Assembly: GCA_937877765.1 (NCBI GenBank)
Contig: CALGBN010000043.1
Coordinates: 1 to 5,367 of the forward strand
Reading direction: 5' to 3'
Source of the DNA: Candidatus Bathyarchaeota archaeon
GTDB lineage: Archaea > Thermoproteota > Bathyarchaeia > TCS64
DNA length: 5,367 nt
The notes under the pieces are model-generated. The model did no database searches and was not told the origin of the DNA. It was given only the letters and a program-made list of their open reading frames with translations. Shown in pieces: positions 1-5,367 of the stretch; the stretch's first letter is position 1; each line of letters starts with the position of its first letter. Made by a program: the position numbers and the translations under genes.

Positions 1-1
1 T

Positions 2-487
2 CTGAGAGCATATGATGGCTCAGGGCCAACAACAATACTTCTTGAATTGATACTTGACAAGCTTGGACTCAGTGATGCTGATGATATTATTGACTGGGCG
101 TACTCAAAGGATCGTCAGCCAAGACACTTCGCCGAGTTTGTACCCCTGGTTAAGAAAGCCGAACGAGAGGGGGACCGTGTAGCAGCAGAGATCATGTTTG
201 ACGCCGGAGCAGAGCTAGGAAGAGTCACTCAGGCTGTGATCAAGCGGCTAAATCTCCGAGGCGGGTTCCCTGTAGCGTGTTGTGGCGGTGTCTTCCTGCA
301 GCCTAACAGGTATAATGTTGCGTTTGAGAAGACTGTGCGTCAAGTTGCAGGGAGCTGTGCTTTTATTGAGCCCTTGTTTAGCCCGACTGTGGGTTCTGGT
401 TTGTTGGCTTTGGAGTCTGTTGGTGTGGTTGTAGATGACGCTGTGCTTTCTAGGGTTGATGAGAGTTTGAGGTGTCTCGATGACTAA
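2..487 (+). CDS. BadF/BadG-family amino-sugar kinase (GlcNAc or MurNAc kinase), C-terminal part
   Basis: The frame is open from the left edge of the window, so the gene is 5'-truncated. About 161 residues remain of a family usually near 300-330. An in-frame TTG at 47 is an internal leucine, because the residues before it (LRAYDGSGPTT) already match the conserved LRAxDGxGPxT segment of BadF/BadG/BcrA/BcrD-type GlcNAc kinases. Further matches are LLELILDKLGL, a D-IIDW-Y segment, an A-E-GR helix and CCGGVF, the conserved GG-V turn near the end of the ASKHA fold. The ATP-binding N-terminus lies outside the window. The expected reaction is cytoplasmic ATP-dependent 6-phosphorylation of GlcNAc and/or MurNAc. 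The downstream murQ favours a MurNAc-capable enzyme (MurK-like), but substrate cannot be read from this fragment. It overlaps murQ by 8 bases. The third positions of its last ~60 codons are strongly T/G-biased. Confidence 0.82.
   Translation: MRAYDGSGPTTILLELILDKLGLSDADDIIDWAYSKDRQPRHFAEFVPLVKKAEREGDRVAAEIMFDAGAELGRVTQAVIKRLNLRGGFPVACCGGVFLQPNRYNVAFEKTVRQVAGSCAFIEPLFSPTVGSGLLALESVGVVVDDAVLSRVDESLRCLDD
469..474 (+). promoter_or_regulatory. Shine-Dalgarno site of murQ
   Basis: GAGGTG sits five bases before the ATG at 480, inside the end of the upstream kinase gene. It is a strong match to the 16S rRNA anti-Shine-Dalgarno sequence. It supports ATG 480 as the murQ start and translational coupling across the 8-base overlap. 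Confidence 0.7.
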
Positions 488-1358
488 GCTAACCGAGGAG
501 CGTAACCCTGTCTCTGTCGGGATTGACGCGAAGCCCATAGGAGAGATTCTCAGGATAATCAATGATCAAGACAAGATGATACCCTTAGCCATAGAGGCTG
601 AGATTCCACACATAGAGAAAGCGGCAGAACATGTATACTCTACATTGAGAGAAGGCGGTAACGTATTCCTTGTGGGCGCTGGGACCAGTGGACGTCTCTG
701 TGTCTTGGAGGCGTCAGAGATACCCCCCACCTTTGGATTACCGTCTGAACGCATCAGGGGAGTGATCGCTGGAGGAGACAAGGCAATCAGGTTCTCTGTT
801 GAGGCAGCCGAGGATGATCGCTTAAAAGTAGGGGAAGAGTTGCTGGGTCTCGGCTTGTGCCAAGATGACATGGTTATCGGTGTAACGGCATCAGGTTCAA
901 CTCCATTTGTTCTCGGAGCAGTTGAGAAAGCTAGGGAGATTGGGGCAAAGACCGTTGGAGTATCTTGTAATCATGATACCTTGCTGTCGGAGATTGTTGA
1001 TGTTGGTATCGGGGTGGTTGTGGGAGCAGAGATAGTAGCTGGCTCTACGCGTATGAGGGCTGGGACTGCTCAGAAGATGGTGCTTAACATGATTACCACG
1101 ACTGCCATGATGAAACTGGGGCTTGTCTATGATGGATATATGGTAGGGGTTCAGGCATCCAACAGTAAACTCAAGGAACGAAGCAAGAGAATGGTATCCG
1201 CGATAACAGGAGCCTCAACGGAAACAACTTCAAAGGCTTTGGAGGCGTCCAGTTGGGATATCCGGGTTGCCATTGTGCATATCTTGACTGGCCTCAGCGT
1301 TGAGGAAGCCAAGAGGAGACTTGGTGAACAGGGTATCAGGGAGATAATAGGTGAGTAA
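480..1358 (+). CDS. murQ: N-acetylmuramic acid 6-phosphate etherase
   Basis: MurQ cleaves the D-lactyl ether of MurNAc-6-phosphate, giving GlcNAc-6-phosphate and D-lactate in the cytoplasm. The 292-residue product is close to the usual ~300. The family signature is intact: TEERNPVSVGID at residues 5-16 (canonical TE.RN..S..ID), the SIS-domain sugar-phosphate loop GAGTSGR at 66-72, EASEIPPTFG at 77-86, IAGGDKA at 96-102, a VEAAEDD segment at 107-113, TASGSTPFV at 136-144, and GSTRMRAGTAQKMVLNM at 188-204. E80 and E111 align with the two glutamates proposed as acid/base catalysts in the family. AGTAQKMVLNM separates MurQ from the GckR regulator and other SIS proteins. The C-terminal helical region (about 240-292) with VEEAKRRL is also MurQ-like. 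The ATG start follows GAGGTG. The gene overlaps the kinase upstream by 8 bases and the muramidase downstream by 8. Confidence 0.96.
   Translation: MTKLTEERNPVSVGIDAKPIGEILRIINDQDKMIPLAIEAEIPHIEKAAEHVYSTLREGGNVFLVGAGTSGRLCVLEASEIPPTFGLPSERIRGVIAGGDKAIRFSVEAAEDDRLKVGEELLGLGLCQDDMVIGVTASGSTPFVLGAVEKAREIGAKTVGVSCNHDTLLSEIVDVGIGVVVGAEIVAGSTRMRAGTAQKMVLNMITTTAMMKLGLVYDGYMVGVQASNSKLKERSKRMVSAITGASTETTSKALEASSWDIRVAIVHILTGLSVEEAKRRLGEQGIREIIGE
1338..1343 (+). promoter_or_regulatory. Shine-Dalgarno site of the namZ-like gene
   Basis: AGGGAG lies seven bases before GTG 1351, inside the last codons of murQ, and supports that start. A second in-frame start, TTG 1360, is preceded by GGTGAG at 1350-1355. 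Initiation three codons later is therefore possible and would barely change the protein. Confidence 0.55.
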
Positions 1359-2526
1359 ATTGAGGGTTTTGAATGGCGTTGATATATTACTCAAGGAACC
1401 CAGAGAGATTCTAGGATCAGATCACTTGGGGCTTATCACAAACCCTACTGGAGTAACCATCGGACTGGAATCCACGCTGGATGTATTCTATGACCACCCA
1501 GATATCAAACTTGAAGCAGTGTTTGGGCCAGAGCATGGGGCAAGAGGCGATATACAGGACGCCTTGGATGTGTCAAGTCATGTTGATGAACGCACAGGGT
1601 TACCAGTGTATAGCTTGTATGGTGATCATCGTTCCCCAACAGAGGATATGCTTGATGGTTTGGATACACTGGTCTTTGATATCATGGATTGTGGGGGGCG
1701 TTTCTACACCTATGTGATGACCCTAACCCTCTGCATGGAATCCGCCAAGAAAAATGGATTAAAAGTTGTTGTGCTTGACAGACCAAACCCAATAAACGGT
1801 GTCTCAGTTGAAGGAAACATACTGGAACCAGACTACAAATCATTCATCGGGCTCCACCTCGTACCCAACAGACATGGGTTAACCATGGGTGAGTACGCCT
1901 CCTTCATCAACCGAGGCATCAAATGCAACCTTGAGGCAGTCAAGATGAACAACTGGAGTAGAAACCAGTGGTTTGATGAGACAGGGCTCCCATGGGTTCA
2001 GCCAAGCCCAAACATGCCTACACTTGACACAGCCACGGTTTTCCCCGGAACATGCTTCTTTGAGGGTGTCAATGCTTCTGAGGGACGGGGAACCACCAAG
2101 CCTTTCGAGTATCTTGGGGCTCCATATGTTGACTCTAAGAAATGGAGTGACCGGTTGGATGGTCTTGATTTACCGGGGCTATTGTTTAGGCGATGTTACT
2201 TTACGCCTACTTTTTGGCGGTACAAGGATGAGCGATGTGGTGGGGTGCAGGTTCATGTGGTTGATCGTGATGTTTTCCGTCCAGTTGAGACCGGGTTGTA
2301 TCTGTTATCGACCTTGATTGAGCTTCACCCAGATGATTTTATGTTCAATGATCCAACCTACGATGAGCGCCGCCATTTTGATCTATTAGCTGGCACCGAT
2401 CAGCTTCGAAAACAACTAGCTGATGGTCTACCTGTTGATGAGATAATGGCTTCATGGGAACCGGAGCTATCAGAGTACATGAAAGAACGGGAGAAACATC
2501 TCCTCTACGGGGAGCAAACACATTGA
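1351..2526 (+). CDS. namZ: Exo-beta-N-acetylmuramidase, DUF1343/NamZ family (GH171)
   Basis: This family removes MurNAc from the non-reducing end of peptidoglycan glycans (Bacillus subtilis NamZ, formerly YbbC). The 391-residue product has the family motifs in order: GVDILLKE at 9-16, LGLITNPTGV at 26-35, FGPEHGARGD at 58-67, DERTGLPVYSLYG at 79-91, VFDIMDCGGRFYTY at 108-121 (usual form VFDIQDVGARFYTY), LDRPNPING at 142-150, VPNRHGLTMGE at 171-181, W-QPSPNMPT at 215-224, EGVNASEGRGTTKPFE at 238-252 and CGGVQVHV at 296-303. The protein starts almost directly in the domain, with no signal peptide or lipobox, whereas characterised members are generally exported. Cytoplasmic action on imported MurNAc-GlcNAc is inferred. 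The GTG start lies inside murQ (8-base overlap) and the TGA stop overlaps the nagA start. The symbol is by family and context; activity is unproven here. Confidence 0.92.
   Translation: MSKLRVLNGVDILLKEPREILGSDHLGLITNPTGVTIGLESTLDVFYDHPDIKLEAVFGPEHGARGDIQDALDVSSHVDERTGLPVYSLYGDHRSPTEDMLDGLDTLVFDIMDCGGRFYTYVMTLTLCMESAKKNGLKVVVLDRPNPINGVSVEGNILEPDYKSFIGLHLVPNRHGLTMGEYASFINRGIKCNLEAVKMNNWSRNQWFDETGLPWVQPSPNMPTLDTATVFPGTCFFEGVNASEGRGTTKPFEYLGAPYVDSKKWSDRLDGLDLPGLLFRRCYFTPTFWRYKDERCGGVQVHVVDRDVFRPVETGLYLLSTLIELHPDDFMFNDPTYDERRHFDLLAGTDQLRKQLADGLPVDEIMASWEPELSEYMKEREKHLLYGEQTH
2509..2514 (+). promoter_or_regulatory. Shine-Dalgarno site deciding the nagA start
   Basis: GGGGAG ends eight bases before TTG 2523. 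This places nagA initiation at that TTG and not at the in-frame ATG 2454 deep within the muramidase gene. Confidence 0.7.
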
Positions 2527-3644
2527 AAGTAATCAGGGGAAACCTAGTCACCGATTTAGGCATAAGAAAAGGGCAGATCGAGTACACAGACAGGATACTC
2601 TACGTGGGAGACCACAGAGAATTCAATGGAGAACTTGTTGATTACGGCGAATCCTTGATTGCACCCGGGTTCATCGATATTCATGTCCACGGTATGGCTG
2701 GCTATGATATAATGGACCCAGACCCAGAGAGCATACATCAAATCTCAAGACATCTAGCAACCAAAGGAGTAACAGGTTTCCTCGCCACCCTCCAAACATC
2801 ATCCTATAAAGAAATAATCAAAACACTCAAACATGTCAGCGAAACCGAGACCACCGGAGCCAAACTACTGGGCTCCCATCTAGAAGGACCATACATCAGC
2901 CCAGTCAAGATAGGCGCACAAAAACAAAACCTACGAGAACCCATAACAAATGAACTAGACGATCTACTATGGGCGGCTAATGGAGGTCTCCGACTCGTTA
3001 CCCTTGCGCCTGAGGTTAAGGGTGGTCTTGTGGCTGTCAAGTATCTAGTTGGTCACGGGGTATTAGTCTCGGCTGGGCACACTGATGCTACCTATGAGGA
3101 GGCTAAACACGCGTTTGATGCCGGTGTACAGCTTCTTGGTCACTGCTGGAACGGTATGCGTGAGCTTCATCATAGAGAGCCGGGTATCATCGGCGCAGGG
3201 CTAATGGATGACCGTGTATTGGTCGAGCTTATTGCTGATTGTCATCACGTTCACCCTGCTGTTTTAGGGTTGACCGTGAAACTCAAAGGCTCGGATAGGG
3301 TTATTCTTATCTCGGATTCCATCAAACCCGCTGGTTTGGAGCCGGGAAAACATATCTTTGATGATAGAGTCTACTATGTGGTGGATGGTTTGGTGAAGCT
3401 TGAGTCTGGTGTTATCGCAGGCAGCTCCATTGGTCTTAATGACGCAGTCAGGAACATGGTTGAACGGGTTGGCGTAAGCGTAACTGATGCTGTCCAGATG
3501 GCGTCTACTACTCCCGCGAGTTTTCTCGGACTCAACAAGGGTAGACTTGAAGTGGATTATGACGCTGATTTCGTGGTTCTTGACAAAGGATTCAACGTCC
3601 ATGAAACCATAGTCGAGGGTAAAACCGTATACAGAGTTGAATAA
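2523..3644 (+). CDS. nagA: N-acetylglucosamine-6-phosphate deacetylase
   Basis: NagA hydrolyses GlcNAc-6-phosphate, the MurQ product, to glucosamine-6-phosphate and acetate in the cytoplasm. From TTG 2523 the protein is 373 residues, near the usual ~380. That TTG has GGGGAG upstream, overlaps the muramidase stop as TTGA, and gives the typical NagA opening (MKVIRGNLVTD). Amidohydrolase motifs run in order: PGFIDIHVHG at 48-57 with both metal-site histidines, HLEGPYISP at 119-127 (E121 a metal ligand), SAGHTDAT at 183-190 (H186), GHCWNGM at 206-212 (usual THLFNAM; H207 and N210 kept), HHREPG at 216-221, IADCHHVHP at 237-245, ISDSIKPAG at 263-271 with catalytic D265, and IAGSSIGLNDAVRNMV at 298-313. 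All expected catalytic positions are present. The HVH pair resembles two-metal NagAs more than the E. coli form. Third positions are A/C-biased at 2760-2969, then switch. Confidence 0.95.
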   Translation: MKVIRGNLVTDLGIRKGQIEYTDRILYVGDHREFNGELVDYGESLIAPGFIDIHVHGMAGYDIMDPDPESIHQISRHLATKGVTGFLATLQTSSYKEIIKTLKHVSETETTGAKLLGSHLEGPYISPVKIGAQKQNLREPITNELDDLLWAANGGLRLVTLAPEVKGGLVAVKYLVGHGVLVSAGHTDATYEEAKHAFDAGVQLLGHCWNGMRELHHREPGIIGAGLMDDRVLVELIADCHHVHPAVLGLTVKLKGSDRVILISDSIKPAGLEPGKHIFDDRVYYVVDGLVKLESGVIAGSSIGLNDAVRNMVERVGVSVTDAVQMASTTPASFLGLNKGRLEVDYDADFVVLDKGFNVHETIVEGKTVYRVE

Positions 3645-4791
3645 GATGCGTGACCTTCAGAGACGTTTAACCGAACTAAGAAAGAAGGAGACCCGAGGCA
3701 TCATCGGGTTGATGTCAGGTACATCAGCAGACGGCATCACAGCGGCTTACACCGAGATCACTGGAACCGGGGAAACAGCAGAGATAGACCTCATAGGCTA
3801 CGCGACTTATCCTTTCACTGAATCAACCCGGGAACGTGTCTTCAAATTATTCAAACCCGGTTTAGCTACGGTTCAAGATGTCTGCGAGATGAACATTATG
3901 CTGGGTGAGGCTTTCGGTGACGCGGTGAATCAGCTCATCAGTGACCTCTCACTCACAGACGTAGAACTCATTGGAAGCCATGGTCAGACCATCTGGCATC
4001 AACCCGACCAAGGCGCCACACTTCAGATCGGTGAACCAGCGGTTATCTCAGCTAAAACCGGGTTGCCTGTGGTGGCTGATTTTAGAAAGGCCGATATGGC
4101 TGCTGGGGGAGAGGGTGCTCCCTTGACGCCTTACTTGGATTATGTGCTTCACCGAGATTCTTCTGAGTGTAGGGTGCTTCAGAATATTGGTGGAATTGCG
4201 AACCTAACTTATCTTGGGATTGGTGATATGGTTGCGTTTGATACTGGTCCCGGTAACATGATTATTGATGCTGTGGTAAAGCGGTATTACGGTGATACCC
4301 ATGACGTTGACGGCGCAATAGCCAGAAAAGGAAATGTAAACCACGAACTACTAGATGAACTCCTAAAACACCCATTCTACAAGGAAAAACCACCCAAAAC
4401 CACCGGACGCGAAGTATTCGGTGAACACTACGCTGAACAAATAGCAAAAAGAGCAAAAGACCTCGGATTAACCAATGAAGACCTAGTAGCCACTGTCACA
4501 CAACTCACAGTCCAGACAATAATCGAGGCATACGAGAACTATCTTCCATCATTCGACGCTGTTTATGTCTCGGGTGGTGGGGCACGCAACCCAGTCATCG
4601 TGGAGGGACTTAATGCGGGGCTTGATGTGCCTGTGCTTGATTATTCTGAGCTTGGTTTCTCCAGTGAAGCCAAGGAATCTGTGTTGATGGCGTTGCTTGC
4701 TAATGAGTATGTGATGGGTACGCCCAGTAACCTTCCGTCGGCTACTGGCGCAGATAAAAAAGTGGTGCTTGGCTACGCTGCTTGGGTCTAG
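3637..4791 (+). CDS. anmK: 1,6-anhydro-N-acetylmuramic acid kinase
   Basis: AnmK opens the 1,6-anhydro ring of anhydro-MurNAc while phosphorylating it with ATP, giving MurNAc-6-phosphate for MurQ. The 384-residue product matches the family length (~370-390). Motifs: GLMSGTSADGI at 24-34 (ATP phosphate loop), GSHGQTIWH at 113-121, IGEPAVI at 131-137, DFRKADMAAGGEGAPLTP at 148-165, QNIGGIANLT at 182-191, FDTGPGNMIID at 201-211 with D202 in the catalytic-base position, GREVFG at 257-262, and SGGGARNP at 312-319. A charged ~20-residue N-terminal helix precedes the P-loop. The start is uncertain: TTG 3637 overlaps the nagA stop by 8 bases, while ATG 3646 lies two bases after it, and neither has a strong Shine-Dalgarno. 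The TAG stop overlaps the convergent peptidase stop. Third positions switch from T/G-rich (4141-4260) to A/C-rich (4321-4500) and back (4621-4740). Confidence 0.96.
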   Translation: MNKMRDLQRRLTELRKKETRGIIGLMSGTSADGITAAYTEITGTGETAEIDLIGYATYPFTESTRERVFKLFKPGLATVQDVCEMNIMLGEAFGDAVNQLISDLSLTDVELIGSHGQTIWHQPDQGATLQIGEPAVISAKTGLPVVADFRKADMAAGGEGAPLTPYLDYVLHRDSSECRVLQNIGGIANLTYLGIGDMVAFDTGPGNMIIDAVVKRYYGDTHDVDGAIARKGNVNHELLDELLKHPFYKEKPPKTTGREVFGEHYAEQIAKRAKDLGLTNEDLVATVTQLTVQTIIEAYENYLPSFDAVYVSGGGARNPVIVEGLNAGLDVPVLDYSELGFSSEAKESVLMALLANEYVMGTPSNLPSATGADKKVVLGYAAWV

Positions 4792-5297
4792 CGTGGAGAG
4801 TCTGGGTGCCACTTGAGCTGTATTTCAAGCGTCTTTTTCATACCCGTCTTCTCTAGATGCTTGACTATCTTTTTCAACGGCGTATGTTTGGCGATCTTTT
4901 TCCTCTGAGTAGCCATCCTGAGCAGCAATCTAGCCATCAGCATGGTTCCCTCCTGTAGGTTTCTCGGGTCCACTTTATCCATGCAGTCTGCAGTGGTGTG
5001 TCCCCATCCTCTTCCCTGTACTAGTTGCCTCATGCTGGGTTCCTCATGCATGTAGATAGCTGGGACTCCCTGCATTACGAATGGCCAGTGATCTGAAGCT
5101 GCGCTCATGCCTGTTCTGATGCTTGTAGGATACGCTACGTCTTCTAGGAACTCTTCGATCCATTGTTTCATCTCTGGTGGCTGGTAGACGGTGAAAGCCG
5201 CGTGTTTCATGCCATCTACATAGGCTAATCCGCCTAGCTCTAGGTTCACCATCATGGCTGTGTTCTTCATCTGGTCAAGGTGGTCAGCAACATAGCA
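4788..5297 (-). CDS. M28-family metallopeptidase, C-terminal part (5' end lost at the contig edge)
   Basis: About 169 genuine residues remain. Recognisable M28 (aminopeptidase/carboxypeptidase-like, zinc-dependent) elements, numbered from the first genuine residue, are VNLELGG at 18-24, SDHWPFVMQGVPAIYMHEE at about 67-85, and GRGWGHTTADCMDKVDPRNL at about 94-113. The GHT-AD histidine is the usual last zinc ligand. The ligand usually found in an NLD motif appears here as NLE. The HxD and EE motifs are upstream and missing. A basic, lysine-rich tail of about 40 residues follows the domain. The open frame continues to the window edge, but everything beyond 5297 is sequencing adapter, so the apparent ATG start near 5366 is false. 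The gene converges on anmK with overlapping stops (CTAG at 4788-4791) and belongs to a different transcription unit. Substrate is unknown; a link to muropeptides is speculative. Confidence 0.85.
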   Translation of the reverse strand, partial: CYVADHLDQMKNTAMMVNLELGGLAYVDGMKHAAFTVYQPPEMKQWIEEFLEDVAYPTSIRTGMSAASDHWPFVMQGVPAIYMHEEPSMRQLVQGRGWGHTTADCMDKVDPRNLQEGTMLMARLLLRMATQRKKIAKHTPLKKIVKHLEKTGMKKTLEIQLKWHPDSPR

Positions 5298-5367
5298 CTG
5301 TCTCTTATACACATCTGACGCTGCCGACGAATTAGACGGTGTAGATCTCGGTGGTCGCCGTATCATT
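5298..5367. other. Illumina Nextera i5/P5 adapter (non-biological sequence)
   Basis: Three consecutive parts fill these 70 bases exactly. Positions 5298-5330 are the reverse complement of the Nextera Read 1 transposase adapter, beginning with the 19-base Tn5 mosaic end CTGTCTCTTATACACATCT. Positions 5331-5338 (ATTAGACG) are an index; its reverse complement CGTCTAAT matches what I recall as Nextera XT i5 index S510. Positions 5339-5367 are the reverse complement of the full P5 flow-cell oligo, ending in CGGTGGTCGCCGTATCATT. The adapter ends precisely at the window edge, as expected when reads run through short inserts and are assembled untrimmed. It should be masked; genomic sequence ends at 5297. 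Confidence 0.99.

Noticed and set aside
566..871. Minus-strand open frames opposite murQ, and similar ones opposite nagA (e.g. 2804-3040, 3264-3602) and anmK (4262-4456).
   Set aside because: They lie wholly opposite well-supported conserved genes, resemble no family I recognise, and are expected antisense shadows of the codon bias.
1973..2317. Alternative-frame plus-strand open frames inside namZ (also 1481-1717).
   Set aside because: The namZ frame carries the conserved family motifs through both intervals; the alternative products look like random sequence.
2454..2522. A longer nagA start at in-frame ATG 2454, adding 23 residues.
   Set aside because: It would lie 73 bases inside namZ, has no good Shine-Dalgarno, and adds residues before the normal NagA N-terminus. 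TTG 2523 has GGGGAG at proper spacing and overlaps the namZ stop as TTGA.
4788..4860. A possible bidirectional terminator between anmK and the peptidase.
   Set aside because: No GC-rich inverted repeat followed by a T-run is seen; only the 4-base CTAG palindrome is present, which is too short.
1..5297. CRISPR arrays, tandem repeats, tRNA or rRNA genes, and riboswitch-like leaders.
   Set aside because: No regularly spaced repeats or RNA-gene hallmarks were seen; the DNA is coding almost end to end, with no room for a leader.
5298..5316. A 19-base Tn5 mosaic end, which could suggest an IS50/Tn5-type transposon boundary.
   Set aside because: It is the engineered mosaic-end sequence and continues directly into the Nextera read adapter, index and P5 oligo, so it is library construct and not a native insertion.
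5298..5366. An N-terminal extension of the M28 peptidase starting at a minus-strand ATG near 5366.
   Set aside because: The residues are translated sequencing adapter.

Overview
The window is one end of an assembled contig. It carries a tightly packed plus-strand operon for salvage of N-acetylmuramic acid (MurNAc) and GlcNAc, followed by one convergent peptidase gene cut off by leftover sequencing adapter. Base composition looks intermediate in GC by eye. Start codons include ATG, GTG and TTG, and several starts have a Shine-Dalgarno sequence (GAGGTG, AGGGAG, GGGGAG). No rRNA, tRNA or lineage-specific gene is present, so the host cannot be named. An uncultivated prokaryote from a Nextera-prepared metagenome or single-cell library fits best, and either a bacterium or an archaeon is possible.

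Layout: positions 2-487 hold the C-terminal half of a BadF/BadG-type amino-sugar kinase. Then come murQ (MurNAc-6-phosphate etherase, 480-1358), a DUF1343/NamZ exo-beta-N-acetylmuramidase (1351-2526), nagA (GlcNAc-6-phosphate deacetylase, 2523-3644) and anmK (anhydro-MurNAc kinase, 3637-4791). Each gene overlaps the next by 4-8 bases, so the five are almost certainly cotranscribed and translationally coupled. On the minus strand, 4788-5297 encodes the C-terminal part of an M28-family metallopeptidase. Its stop codon overlaps that of anmK inside one CTAG. There is no intergenic DNA, and no promoter or terminator is visible; the operon promoter lies upstream of the window.

The genes make a coherent pathway. 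NamZ frees MurNAc from the non-reducing end of peptidoglycan sugar chains. The kinase phosphorylates MurNAc and/or GlcNAc, and AnmK converts anhydro-MurNAc to MurNAc-6-P. MurQ splits MurNAc-6-P to GlcNAc-6-P plus D-lactate, and NagA deacetylates GlcNAc-6-P to GlcN-6-P. The GlcN-6-P deaminase, a NagZ-type glucosaminidase and a transporter are not in the window. The muramidase has no visible signal peptide, which suggests a cytoplasmic route fed by imported muropeptides or sugars.

Two things fall outside ordinary annotation. The last 70 bases (5298-5367) are a complete Illumina Nextera i5/P5 adapter including its 8-base index, not genomic DNA, and the open frame through it would give a false N-terminus to the peptidase. 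Second, synonymous third positions in namZ, nagA and anmK switch abruptly between patches of about 120-240 bases that are nearly all T/G and patches that are nearly all A/C, a mosaic that the encoded proteins do not explain.
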